From positions 15,819,962 through 15,883,961 of the forward strand of contig NC_067208.1 of the NCBI RefSeq assembly GCF_026262505.1: a DNA stretch of 64,000 bases, read 5' to 3'. The stretch's first letter is position 1; each line of letters starts with the position of its first letter. Shown here piece by piece: positions 1-10,270 of the stretch. Source of the stretch: Trichomonas vaginalis G3. Taxonomy: Eukaryota; Parabasalia; Trichomonadida; Trichomonadidae. A program made the translations under genes and the position numbers. Below the pieces are notes generated by a model. It did no database searches. It was not told where the DNA came from and worked only from the letters and a program-made list of their open reading frames with translations.

Positions 1-341
1 ATTTGATTTATTTTGTGAAATTACTCATGATTTGGCATTTTCTCATTTGCAATTGAAATCTTATTAATATTCAAGGTCAATTGTATTGTTGATATGCTAA
101 TTGCCTGTTTATCACTTTATTTATTTCCAAATAATTTAAATTAACAATTCGGCCACATACCTTTACAGGTGGTACCAAAATTGACCCTAAAAGATAAATA
201 GCTTCTAAACTCTGGATGTTTTAATCTCTGATGACCTAATCCTTTATATTTCTGATATTTGAACTGAAATAGACTTTCATAGGCTTCGAACGATTATTCC
301 ATTATGGCAAGTATTTTTAATAATTAATTAAATCTTCATTT
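1..341. other. non-coding left edge
   Basis: A+T-rich DNA with no open frame I would call a gene. It leads into the initiator of the first gene. Confidence 0.5.
336..341 (+). promoter_or_regulatory. initiator TCATTT
   Basis: TCATTT fits the trichomonad initiator consensus TCAYWW and directly abuts the ATG at 342. Trichomonad transcripts are known to begin at this element a few bases before the start codon. It supports this start. Confidence 0.55.
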
Positions 342-1679
342 ATGAATGTTAAAGACAGTATTGAAGATCACGAGATTGAAAGTTCGTCAGATAATGATGA
401 TGAAATAACACCGCATGAATTTGCTGATGTAATTCAAACTATAATCACCTCATACTCAGAGTCAAATCTCGATGAATTTAAAACAAAACTTATACTTTCA
501 ACAGAACACTGTGAAACAACTGAAAGTGATGTTACTTGTATCATAGAAGAATATGATTTCCATGTTTTTCTTAATACAATTCTTAGAGAAATTGATGATG
601 CAGATTTATTACTCCAAATACTTAGAGCCATTGAATCACTGTTATATGTTAATAGAAAATTTACTGATTACTACATTTCTTCAGGATTATTAGATATCTT
701 AGCGAATTTAATTAAGCCTCCGATTTCTTACAACTGCACAGAAGCTCTTCAGATTCTTTCCTTGTTTATATTAGATTACCCCGATAGATTTAAAGAATTT
801 TATACAATTGCGCCACTTTCAACAATTTATGAAATTTTCTTGAGCATTGGAACTCAGCATATTAAAATTGATGGGCAACTCTCAAGTCTTATATCAAAAT
901 ATATCGAATACTATTCAAAAACAGATCTGTCTTCGCTAGAAGTTTCTCAAATAATCGAAATTGCAAAATTTATCTTATCACTTGACTTGGAAGGCTCCAA
1001 CACTATTATAGTTTCTATTATGCATATGATTTCCAATGATTGTTATTCAATTGAACAATTTTTTAAGGATCAAATTTTAGATTTCTTCTCATCTTACTAT
1101 GAATCACCGGATGAAAAGAAAGTACTACACATCACAAAGATGTTTAAGGTTTTATTATCAAAAAATGACTTTCCTAATTCAGAATTTCCTTTAGGTAGCT
1201 TCATGAAGATCCTTGAGTCCAGTACATCGAATAAAATAACAAAAGAAGTTTGCCAACTGTTTCAAATTTATTTTGAAAAAAATAATATTGAATCAGTACT
1301 TCAAACTAACATTTTAGAAGTATTATCTGGTTTAATTGACGCTGAATCGACCAATTATGCCAGTATTATTGAGATTTCAATGTTAATTTTCAAGATATTC
1401 AAAAGACTTGATAACAGTTTAATTTCTCAGTTAATTTCAAATGAGATTATATATGCTTTTTCAATTTTACTCAATTGTGAGAACAGAGAAGTTATTAACG
1501 AAAGTCTTCAAATGATCCAAAGAATTACATCATTATTTGAAGCAAATGGGCAACTGGGAGATTTGTTGCCTGTGTTTGACAAAATAGATCTTTTATCTGC
1601 TTTAGAAAATATAGATCCAGACGATGATGAGCAAGAAGAATTAATTGAATTGATAACTGATAAGATAAACTCATCTTAG
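342..1679 (+). CDS. ARM/HEAT-like helical repeat protein, function unknown
   Basis: A 445-aa intact frame. The first 30 residues are acidic and probably disordered. The rest is a run of amphipathic leucine/isoleucine-rich helices about 40 residues apart, which is the look of an armadillo- or HEAT-type solenoid. A short acidic stretch (DDDEQEE) lies near the C-terminus. There is no signal peptide, membrane segment or catalytic motif. Such solenoids usually act as protein-binding scaffolds, but no partner can be named from the sequence. The ATG is chosen because a TCATTT initiator sits immediately upstream. It stands alone, with a spacer of about 870 bases before the next gene. The fold assignment is by pattern only. 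Confidence 0.75.
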   Translation: MNVKDSIEDHEIESSSDNDDEITPHEFADVIQTIITSYSESNLDEFKTKLILSTEHCETTESDVTCIIEEYDFHVFLNTILREIDDADLLLQILRAIESLLYVNRKFTDYYISSGLLDILANLIKPPISYNCTEALQILSLFILDYPDRFKEFYTIAPLSTIYEIFLSIGTQHIKIDGQLSSLISKYIEYYSKTDLSSLEVSQIIEIAKFILSLDLEGSNTIIVSIMHMISNDCYSIEQFFKDQILDFFSSYYESPDEKKVLHITKMFKVLLSKNDFPNSEFPLGSFMKILESSTSNKITKEVCQLFQIYFEKNNIESVLQTNILEVLSGLIDAESTNYASIIEISMLIFKIFKRLDNSLISQLISNEIIYAFSILLNCENREVINESLQMIQRITSLFEANGQLGDLLPVFDKIDLLSALENIDPDDDEQEELIELITDKINSS

Positions 1680-2552
1680 AAAGTATGTTTAATCAATTAT
1701 ACTCTGTTTTCGCTCATTTTTTCATTTTTTATCAAAGGTTGACGTTGAAGTTAGTTATTATAGCAATCTAATGATGTTAATCAATCCAGAATTAGCTGTT
1801 TGTGATCGTTAGTTATTGGTTTACTTCTGTAATTTGATTAATTTTATCTTTTATTAATTTGATATGAAATTTGCTTACAGCAGGTGTTAAAATACTTCCA
1901 TTGCATCATATCTGATGAAATAATATGTTTATCTATTAATAAACAAAGTTTTTATTCATTTTTTATTTGCAATTAAATTCAAACAATGTATAATCCAAAC
2001 GACTAAGTACTCTAACAACTAAATCATAAGAAATGATTCCGATTTGATGAGTCAAAACAATCATGTTAATGTCATTATAAAGAAATCCAAATGGTATTGA
2101 TGTCATAGATTGTCCTATAAGTAGAGTATTCTACTCTATGAACCATTGGTATTCTTTCCATAAATCGCGAATTGAAGATTTAATATTTGAGCGAATGCTA
2201 CAATTTAACATGCCAGCGTTTTATCTATATGGAATAACTCGCACTAATTTTGTTTCCGAAACCATGATCAGAATGGATTTCAACATTTATTTATTAGTCA
2301 ATCAACGATTTGGTCTTTTAATTTACAGCTCAAATTTTTATCTAGTCGAGCACATACACGTGTTTCCACGCTTGAAATCTTAATCTCTTAAAATAAGGAT
2401 TAAGAAAAAGCAAATTAAAGAATGGTACTTAATTTTTGTACCAAAGAAAATAACAAATCCGATATTTTTATTTGATAAAAAAACTAAAGTATGAAATATA
2501 ATTTACAAACAATTATTATATACATATAAATATGCATGGCTATATTATGTAC
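1680..2552. other. intergenic spacer
   Basis: Spacer between a plus-strand gene and the 3' end of the kinase gene. It has an 81-aa open frame at 2138-2383 with no recognisable features and no initiator. I see nothing else in it. Confidence 0.5.
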
Positions 2553-3551
2553 TTATTCTTCTATAACGTTAGTTGGAATAAATGGCTGTGCCTGAGACTT
2601 TGATTCAGGAATGGTCAATCTCAAGCGAGAAGAGCTATTATTCCTGTAGAATGTTGATTGCATACTAACGATTGATCTAACTTCTGGTATCTTTGGCTTA
2701 AATATTGGGTCATGCGCCATTGATTTTAATGAGATCCTGGAGTTGGATGGTCTAAGTTGCTGCATGAAGAAATCTTGATGGAAATAAGGCATTTCTAAAA
2801 GCTCATCGCATGAAGCCCTCTGTTTGACATCTACAGTCAGGCATCTCGCGATTACTGCTTTAAGTAGGTCATCCTTTATCATGTCATCTTTATACTTACC
2901 TCTATGGATGATGTATGTTAGTAATTCCTCGTTATCTGACTTAAATGGATAATCTTTCGTAACCATGTAGAAAATTGTAACGCCAAGAGCCCACATGTCA
3001 GCAATAATCGGGTTATAAGCAGATTTGTTAAATATCTCGGGTGCCATGTAAAGTTTGGTTCCTGAAAAAGCAAATGAGATTGGATCGCCTTTATAAATCG
3101 AGCTAAGTCCAAAATCACTGATTTTGACTCTCCCATATTGATCTATAAGGAAATTAGAAGGCTTAATGTCGGAGTGAGCGATATTTTGGTCATGGCAGGC
3201 TTTTACAGCCAAAACAACATCCCTAACGTAGTTCATGAAAACATCTCTTGGTAGAGTGTTTTTGGTCTTGATAATTTTTGATAAATCGTATGGGCAAAAC
3301 TCCATGAGTAAATAAATACTATTTTCAAATCTAAAATACTGGTAAAGGTGAGTTTTTCGTGGTGTGTCGATTTCTATGAGGCATTCAAGCTCCATGGTGT
3401 TAAAAGCGTTTTCTGGAATCTTTTTTAACGCAAACTCAGATCCATAGTGATCTGAGTGAACATGATAAACAACGCCAAAGGCACCACGTCCCAATACACG
3501 TATAAATTTAATTTCTTGTGTCGCAAAGTACTGTAATTCACGCTGATTCAT
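2553..3551 (-). CDS. serine/threonine protein kinase, non-RD (HSD)
   Basis: A 332-aa protein with a complete eukaryotic kinase domain at about residues 14-265. The glycine loop is GRGAFG (21-26), the ATP-binding lysine is in FALKK (K43), the catalytic loop is HSDIKPSN (126-133), the metal-binding motif is DFG (146-148) and APE is at 170-172. DMWALG (185-190) follows. All residues needed for catalysis are present. The usual HRD arginine is serine, so this is a non-RD kinase that may not depend on activation-loop phosphorylation. The tail of about 65 residues is serine-rich and likely regulatory. The style resembles CAMK/NEK-like kinases, but no subfamily is certain. The substrate is unknown. 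No clear TCAYWW element precedes the ATG. Confidence 0.9.
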   Translation of the reverse strand: MNQRELQYFATQEIKFIRVLGRGAFGVVYHVHSDHYGSEFALKKIPENAFNTMELECLIEIDTPRKTHLYQYFRFENSIYLLMEFCPYDLSKIIKTKNTLPRDVFMNYVRDVVLAVKACHDQNIAHSDIKPSNFLIDQYGRVKISDFGLSSIYKGDPISFAFSGTKLYMAPEIFNKSAYNPIIADMWALGVTIFYMVTKDYPFKSDNEELLTYIIHRGKYKDDMIKDDLLKAVIARCLTVDVKQRASCDELLEMPYFHQDFFMQQLRPSNSRISLKSMAHDPIFKPKIPEVRSIVSMQSTFYRNNSSSRLRLTIPESKSQAQPFIPTNVIEE

Positions 3552-5761
3552 TCTATTGAGAAGATATTAAGGGTGCACACGAGAGGATCATGTAAACTTC
3601 AGAATTTAGAACCTTATTTTTAGGCATTATCTTGGCTACCTATTTAGGCTCGAAAAGCAAAAAATATCAAAAAATACAACTTGACTCCATTATGACCCTT
3701 TCATGGAGGTAGTTTTTATCCGCTAGTATTTTCCCTTTGAATCTCTTTACAATTCGAAATCAAATTCAAACCTCAGTAGAAGAAAGGAAGAATCGACTTA
3801 CTACGGTTGTAATACGAATAAATACATATATTTAATTATTTTTATTTACATAATAATTGTTTGAAGCTCATATTCCAACAAATTTTTAAATAAAAACATT
3901 AAAATGTTGAAAATGTTCATATATTTTAATAGGGTTTTGGCACTTTATTGAGGAATTACTACATACATAGTCGAACTGAACTTGATATTTTGAAATTTAA
4001 ATTATTTATCAAAATTAAAATTTAGCTTGAAATTTATAATTATTTAGTCATATTTTGCATAATTCTAAGTAGATTTTGTAAAAAATCAAGAAAGAAAAAT
4101 TTTAACGTGCTTTATTTTTTCTTTTTTATAATAATACATATTATTATATAATTAACATATTCATAATGTTTCACCCTTTCAAAAATATAATCCTCCTCCT
4201 CTCAAATAAACGTACATACGGGTGGCCTCTTTTTTCAAAAAATTAAAATTTGAAATTTTGGGCTCAAATATTAGAGATTTTTTCAACCTTCAACGATATA
4301 TGTTGTCTATATCAGACCTCCTTTCTTTTTGATACTTAACATTGTTCCTAAATCTTAGCCGTTAAGGCTGTTCTGAAAATATTTTTTTTTCGAAAAAATT
4401 CTAAAAAAATTCTTAAAATTCAAAAATCCCTTAATTCCTGAGGATTTTGGAAAAAAGTTTTTACATGAACATGTGTATATTATATGAAGTATATTGATAA
4501 GGTAAAAATCAAATTTTATTGCATATTCATCGAGAAAATAAACTAACGAATCCCTCAAAATTGAGAGGGTAATCCTCCTCCTCTCAAATAAACGTACATA
4601 CGGGTGCACCCTTAATGTTCAACAATAAGATTGAGTATTTTGAGAACCTCTCAGAATTTTTCTAAAATATTCAAATTAACTCTGAACACTTTAATTTGAA
4701 TTTAATCAATTTTTTTTTGAGATATATTATGTAACATATGTACAGATGTGGTGTTCTTTTTGACAACTACTTAAGTTCAATAGAAAAATTTGTATGAATT
4801 GAATGAGAAATAGTTTTAACTTGGATGGAAAGATATAACCAAAATGCGCTAGAATGATAAATTTGAATTTCAATTTCGCTTAGTAAAAAAGCCGCTAATA
4901 TTTTAATTTTTTTATTATCTTAAATGGACCTAAAATATGAAGCTTATCTAGGTTTTAGTATTTTTGATTTTTTATATTTTCAAGAATGCCTTCAAAAAAT
5001 TATTGCACAATTTTACATTCCAAAAATTTTAATAAATTATTGATTCTAAATACTCTAATATATCACTTTTCAATGCAATTATTAGAAATTATTTATGAGT
5101 ATCTTTCACTTAACTTGAACAACTTATTGATTTAAATATACTCTTTATTGCTTTTCGATCGGCTTCAAATTATATTCTTGGCAATTTGAAAATTGAAAGA
5201 AAAATTATTTTTGATTCAAAATTCTGCAATATATATATACACATAATATGTATGATTTAAAGCTAATAAATCTTGTGCTTGTCACTTTTTTATTTTGAGA
5301 CCTCAGAAAATTTCTAGCTTTCATTTTCCAAGCGTGAGTAAAATTCAATCCGGATTAATAAAAACGTTGTCTTAAGCAATAGTGTTTGATTGATTGATTT
5401 TCGCAAATCGATATTTGTACCTTTATTTTCTCATTTTTTCACTTTCTTATCGAGTCTCATTTTTCTTCTATAAAATTTATGTGTAACATATGTATGAAAG
5501 TTCCTTCAAGTTTGTTTGGTCATTCTTCAATAATTTAATATCCCCTGCTATATATATCAATAAATCTATTGCATTATGACAAAATTATTGTCTTATATTC
5601 AATGGAGATATTACAAGTAAAATATATAAATTCAAATACCTTGAAATTTCAATAATCACAATACAAACAAAATTCTTTACTAAATGTAAGAGTGAAATGC
5701 AAACAAAATGATATGAAGCAACAATGTATATGAGTAATTAATATAATTTTGGTCACAATAT
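3552..5761. other. gene-poor spacer of about 2.2 kb
   Basis: No convincing gene on either strand. It contains a 37-base direct repeat (4188-4224 and 4570-4606) and a 13-base inverted pair, ATTAAGGGTGCAC near 3566 and its complement ending near 4616. These may bound a roughly 1.05-kb inserted segment. The rest is plain A+T-rich sequence. Confidence 0.45.
4188..4606. repeat. 37-bp direct repeat pair
   Basis: The same 37 bases occur at 4188-4224 and 4570-4606, read TAATCCTCCTCCTCTC onwards to ACATACGGGTG. They lie 382 bases apart in non-coding DNA, and the second copy is just inside the inverted GGTGCACCC motif. This could be a relic of a small transposable element. No known family is recognised. 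Confidence 0.6.
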
Positions 5762-6721
5762 TCATTCAATGTTGATGTCCATTTCTGGGAGTTTTGGAAC
5801 AACAGGTGGATCAAGAACATCATAGTCAGAAATTTTGCCATCTCCAACTGATTGAATTAAGTCATAGACACTTTTTTCAACAATCTTTTTCTTTTGTGCA
5901 TCTTCAAATTGGTTCATTGCAATGAAAGGATCATTGTTATGAACCCATTCAATAATTTCTGTCATCTTGACATTCAAATCTTCATTTCTAGCATTAAATT
6001 TCTTCGCAAGAGCATTTTCATATTCAACTCTGAGTTCGCTTAATTGAAATGATATTTCTTTGTCATGTTCTTTTCTTTTTTCGATTCTTTCTTCTATCTC
6101 TTTTATTGCATCATAATTCTTTTTTGTTTCCTTAGTAAGCATATCTAGAAGTGCTTCATTACCTTCGTTACAAAGTTCTCTGTATTCTCTTTGTCGTAAT
6201 GCATCACGCTGGCTTTTATTTAGATCTAATAACCTTTCATAATCTTCTTGATAGAGCATTGCAGTATTTCCGATGACTGATTCGTTACATTCATATACTA
6301 ATCTTGCAAAAGTACTATTGACGCTATTATATGTTCTTTGTAAATCATCTTCTGCTTGAGTTAATTTGTTGTATTGCTCGCGTAATTCTTCTAATTCCTT
6401 TCCATATTGTTCCTTTTCATCGTATTTCGTTTTTTCTTTTAATTTTTTAAGATTCTCTTGTTCGTTTTCGATAACTCTTCTTAGATGTGCTTGAAATAGA
6501 GGTTCTTTGACGCGTTTTAAATACATACCTGTCTTTTCGACTGAAAATCTACTAACGATTTCGCAAATAAATTTATACTCTTTGCTATGAAAATATTGAA
6601 ATTGTTTATTTTCATTCTTTTTACGAGATGAATCTTGCATTGGATCTTCTTGTCTTGAGGGAGCAGTGATTCCGAAGACTTTTGCATTCATTCGAGTTCT
6701 TGGCGTCATCTTCAAAGTCAT
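5762..6721 (-). CDS. coiled-coil protein, function unknown
   Basis: A 319-aa protein. Residues 1-40 are basic and polar. Residues of about 75-250 are charged heptad-like segments rich in E, K, L and Q, indicating long coiled coils. The C-terminal 60 residues are less regular and end in prolines and acidic residues. There is no signal peptide, membrane segment or enzymatic motif. A second in-frame ATG lies four codons inside. The first is kept because a TCATAA initiator sits 12-17 bases upstream. It could be a cytoskeletal or flagellar component, as many trichomonad coiled-coil proteins are, but nothing in the sequence proves this. It lies 76 bases downstream of the DnaJ-like gene on the same strand. 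Confidence 0.8.
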   Translation of the reverse strand: MTLKMTPRTRMNAKVFGITAPSRQEDPMQDSSRKKNENKQFQYFHSKEYKFICEIVSRFSVEKTGMYLKRVKEPLFQAHLRRVIENEQENLKKLKEKTKYDEKEQYGKELEELREQYNKLTQAEDDLQRTYNSVNSTFARLVYECNESVIGNTAMLYQEDYERLLDLNKSQRDALRQREYRELCNEGNEALLDMLTKETKKNYDAIKEIEERIEKRKEHDKEISFQLSELRVEYENALAKKFNARNEDLNVKMTEIIEWVHNNDPFIAMNQFEDAQKKKIVEKSVYDLIQSVGDGKISDYDVLDPPVVPKLPEMDINIE

Positions 6722-6732
6722 CTTTTAAAAAT

Positions 6733-6738
6733 TTATGA
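6733..6738 (-). promoter_or_regulatory. initiator TCATAA
   Basis: On the minus strand TCATAA fits TCAYWW and lies 12 bases before the ATG of the coiled-coil gene, inside the usual trichomonad window. Confidence 0.5.
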
Positions 6739-6797
6739 ACTTTAGATCAAAAATAATAACATAAATAATATATTTACAAACTAACAACAAAATCTAA

Positions 6798-7964
6798 TTA
6801 ATCATCATACTCTTCCTCTTCTTCTTCGGAATAATCTAAATAATCTTCTTCGTATGAGTATTCTGATTGTTTTTGAGGATCAACATATTGTCCAAAGTCC
6901 TCTAGTTTGCCATCTTGCATATATGTTTCAGTTTCCTGTTGTACAACAGGCCGAGGCAGAAATTTATCTAAAACTGTAGCAAGAGCTGGAGGAATTGCAG
7001 TAGGAAACTCTACATGGAATTTAATATACAAATTTCCCTTTTTCGTACTATTTTTAACAGGAAATCCTTCTCCTTCTATTTTTAACACTTGATCTGGACT
7101 AATTACTCTTCCTATTGTAGGAATGATAAGTTTTCGATCGCCAAGATGATCAACTACTAAATGGGAGCCGCAAAGAGCTTGTGTCAATGTAATTTCTTTA
7201 TGCATCAAAAGATCATTTCCATTTAATACGAATGTAGGATCCTTTTTTTGGTGTATATATACCAATGAATGTATATCTTTTAATTTTATAATATCTCCAC
7301 CACGTGTACCTGGTTCGATTTTAACTTGTTTGTTCATTAATTTTTCAATTGTTCCTTTTCCGTAGCATCGTTGGCAAATATCTTCGTCATCAATAATATA
7401 TCCTTTTCCTAAGCATGTGGAGCATGTTTGTCTTGCTTGAAGGTTTCCATATGCTGGGTCAACAAAAATGTATTTAAATCCATGGCCATTGCAGGAATGG
7501 CAAATTTCATGTGGCATACGTGATTGAGTGCCATTTCCATGACAATGAGGGCACGATACTGTAAGTTTTATACGCAGAGGAAGGGTACAACCAAGATAAA
7601 GATTTTTTAAAGAGACGTCGAGATTGAAGTGTTGCCAATCATCAACATCATAATAATAATCTTCTTCTTCTTCCTCTTCATCGTAATAAGAATAATCTTG
7701 TTGTTGTTGTTTTTGTGGAGGTGAGTAATTAAAATTCGAATGAAGTATCTGTAAAGACATTTCAAGTCCATATGTATCGTACATACGTCGTAATTGTGGC
7801 TTTGAAAGTATTTCGTAGGCTGTTTGAACGAGAAAATGCTCATCCTTATTGAAATCTCCTTCTTCAAGCTCCCTTGATGTGTTTAGATAAGCCTTTTGGA
7901 TTTCATTAAGAGATGCATTTGGATTTACACCAAGGGCATCATATAATATGGTGTCCTTGGGCAT
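6798..7964 (-). CDS. class A DnaJ (Hsp40)-like protein without HPD motif
   Basis: A 388-aa protein with DnaJ architecture. An N-terminal J-like region spans about 6-66 (YDALGVNP...YEILSKPQLRRMYDTYG). A Q-rich and acidic linker (86-106) follows, then a zinc-finger region with four CxxCxGxG modules (C138/C141, C155/C158, C181/C184, C197/C200). The C-terminal substrate-binding beta domains follow, and the tail is strongly acidic. In type I Hsp40s the J domain drives Hsp70 ATP hydrolysis through an HPD tripeptide. Here the matching stretch reads SRELEEGDF and has no HPD, so Hsp70 stimulation is doubtful while client binding is plausible. The ATG at 7964 begins MPKD. The codon just before it is TTG, so I did not extend upstream. 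It is likely cytosolic, as there is no targeting peptide. Confidence 0.88.
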   Translation of the reverse strand: MPKDTILYDALGVNPNASLNEIQKAYLNTSRELEEGDFNKDEHFLVQTAYEILSKPQLRRMYDTYGLEMSLQILHSNFNYSPPQKQQQQDYSYYDEEEEEEDYYYDVDDWQHFNLDVSLKNLYLGCTLPLRIKLTVSCPHCHGNGTQSRMPHEICHSCNGHGFKYIFVDPAYGNLQARQTCSTCLGKGYIIDDEDICQRCYGKGTIEKLMNKQVKIEPGTRGGDIIKLKDIHSLVYIHQKKDPTFVLNGNDLLMHKEITLTQALCGSHLVVDHLGDRKLIIPTIGRVISPDQVLKIEGEGFPVKNSTKKGNLYIKFHVEFPTAIPPALATVLDKFLPRPVVQQETETYMQDGKLEDFGQYVDPQKQSEYSYEEDYLDYSEEEEEEYDD

Positions 7965-9111
7965 CAACTTTAATTTTTTAAACGTTCATCTTCGAGCTCA
8001 ATACTTTCTATGAGATGCATCAAAATAGAAAACTCGTGTTTTCTCATAGATATGTGAAGAAGTATCTATAGTCCTAGTTCCATGTATAAAAATCTTATAT
8101 TGAACAATTTGAGATAAAATTCCAATTAATTACTAAATTATAAGAGAATTTCCTGCCTCTTCCATATACCGACAGCAATTTTACATATAATTTGACATAT
8201 ATGTAGATCAACAATGCAGAATTAATTTGATAAGAAAGATAGAAATCTTGGAATAACAGAAAATTTATAATCGATCCTTAGAAAATTGGAAAGCTTCAAA
8301 AAATTAATCATTCTATCTTTTTAAAATCAAATGTTATTCTGTTTTTATTTCCAAAAAAAATTATAAATGAAAAAATCAAGAAAAATATATAGAAAATGAA
8401 ACATCATTTTATGCATCAATTATTTTTTTGGAAATATTAGATGAATGGTAAACATGAGCAAGTTTGATAATACATAGAATAAGAACGAAAAATCGACAAA
8501 TTAAAGATTTTCCAAGTTTAATAACCGATATATCATTTATGTATAGAGTGATCATAATAAAAAACCTACAATATTGATGAAAAACAAGAAGTATATATTC
8601 AAAAGACTCAATATTTTCAATTTTATTTATTATCAATTTTCAATTCTAATGACTATAATAGTGTATTTTCCCGTCATTTGCGTTTCGATTTAACTTCAAA
8701 AAAGTTAAATGTTTTTTTTTAAATTAATTTTAACCTTTCAAGGATTTTGAGAAGAACATTAACTCAGGGGTGTAGTACAAGATCAACGACAGAAAATGAC
8801 ACTGGTATCCCATAATATACAAAAAATTATTGGGAATTTTTGGTTTTTAGATTAAGAAAATACTTTCTGGATGACAATTGTCAGTTTCTTGAGCTATACA
8901 TGAGGTATTTAAAAGATAAATAGTCAATATGCTATAATTGAATTCTGACATTTGCTTCCAAAAATAACATTTCAATCATTCGTCTCAATTTTTGTAAACA
9001 ATACAAATTCAAATCATCCCTCTCAATTATCGATGCATTAATTGAGAGGATTTTTCCAGAAACAAGTCACAAGTTGTCATCACATAGTTTTCAAAGCAGA
9101 GGTCGATCATT
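7965..9111. other. intergenic spacer between divergent genes
   Basis: About 1.1 kb between the DnaJ-like gene (minus) and the Myb gene (plus). There is only low-complexity A+T-rich DNA and chance short open frames. The promoter of the Myb gene lies at its right end. Confidence 0.5.
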
Positions 9112-9112
9112 A
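9107..9112 (+). promoter_or_regulatory. initiator TCATTA overlapping the start codon
   Basis: TCATTA fits TCAYWW and its last base is the A of the ATG at 9112, implying an extremely short 5' leader, as known for trichomonads. Confidence 0.5.
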
Positions 9113-9636
9113 TGTTAACGATGACATCAAGTGATGAGTCTGATACGAGCGAATGCAAGCACAAGATAATATCTAAGCGTCCGTTCACCCTACATGAGGA
9201 CCAATTATTAATCCGATATATCATGCTAAATGGACCTACTAACTGGTCGATGTTAGCATCTATGTTAACAAATAGAACTCCTAAACAATGCCGTGAGCGA
9301 TGGCACAACCATTTGAATCCTAATATCAATAAAGGCCCATGGACTTATGCAGAAGATCTAATTCTTGCGCAAAAGCAGCATGAGCTTGGTAATAAGTGGG
9401 CTGACATCGCTAGATTCTTGCCTGGAAGGACAGACACCTTAGTTAAAAATAGATGGAATACTTCAGTAAAGGCAAGGTCTAATGAACTTCTTTTTAATGT
9501 TCCTGCTTGCCCACAGCAACCAGCACAAGACCAATTCTCTAATTGGCTTAGTTCACTTACTGCTCCAAAGAAATTTGATGATTCTTTCTTAACAATACCA
9601 CCACTGTTGCAGAGACCCAAATCTCAAGTATTCTGA
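9112..9636 (+). CDS. R2R3 Myb-type DNA-binding protein
   Basis: A 174-aa protein with two tandem Myb repeats. R2 is at about 23-72 (tryptophans 45 and 64, with phenylalanine 25 at the first position) and ends CRERWHNHLNP. R3 is at about 75-121 (tryptophans 77, 96 and 115) and includes GRTDTLVKNRWNTSVKA. The short size and R2R3 layout match the trichomonad Myb factors that bind MRE-type promoter elements, for example those studied at the ap65-1 gene. The C-terminal 50 residues are unstructured, with no activation domain I recognise. It is a nuclear transcription regulator by family. Its targets cannot be told from the sequence. An initiator overlaps the ATG. Confidence 0.92.
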   Translation: MLTMTSSDESDTSECKHKIISKRPFTLHEDQLLIRYIMLNGPTNWSMLASMLTNRTPKQCRERWHNHLNPNINKGPWTYAEDLILAQKQHELGNKWADIARFLPGRTDTLVKNRWNTSVKARSNELLFNVPACPQQPAQDQFSNWLSSLTAPKKFDDSFLTIPPLLQRPKSQVF

Positions 9637-10270
9637 TCATGTTTGCGAATCGTTTGCCCATGAAATTTATTTTTGTTTAGTAATTAAATTATTTATTTTA
9701 AACTCTCGGTATTTTAATACGAATTCATGTTTAAAGTTGAAAGTGAGTTATCTAGATAGAAATAAGTAGAAATCAAAAATTCGAGCAAATATTTCGAAGA
9801 AAAATATAGTTGGCGCATAATTACTATTCAATTATTGCATTACACAATAAAAGATAGCAGAAAACCTTATGCTAGTTGATGCAAGTCTCTACTATATTCA
9901 CTTCCTAATACGTTATGACGAAGTAGAGCTCCAAATTCACAAGCCAATTGAGGACGAACTAAGTGAGGATAAAAATCGTTGATATATAATCAAATTCTTA
10001 TATCTTTAACAATATTTCTTAGATTAAATGATTTGTACATGCGTAGATGGGCTGAATTATAGAGAATGATTATCTACATGCTGTTTATGATAAGTTGCTA
10101 TCGGCATATCTCTACTAGACTTAATGAAACATTAATTGAACTTTTCATATAGATTCAAAGCTTAAATAATAAAAATGTGGGTATCCTAATACTAGCTAAA
10201 GGTTTTCTCGTAGATTGGGATCTTTTTACAATTCCAGAATTATAAAAAAGTGAATTTTATAAAAACAAAA
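9637..10270. other. intergenic spacer
   Basis: About 630 bases of A+T-rich DNA with no gene recognised on either strand. Confidence 0.5.

Noticed and set aside
2138-2383. 81-codon open frame in the spacer
   Set aside because: No initiator, no recognisable composition or motif. Likely chance in a long spacer.
4355-4609. 84-codon minus-strand frame
   Set aside because: It spans the direct repeat and an A/T run, with no protein-like features.
8409-8636. 75-codon hydrophobic minus-strand frame
   Set aside because: Low-complexity A+T-rich DNA, no initiator and no family resemblance.
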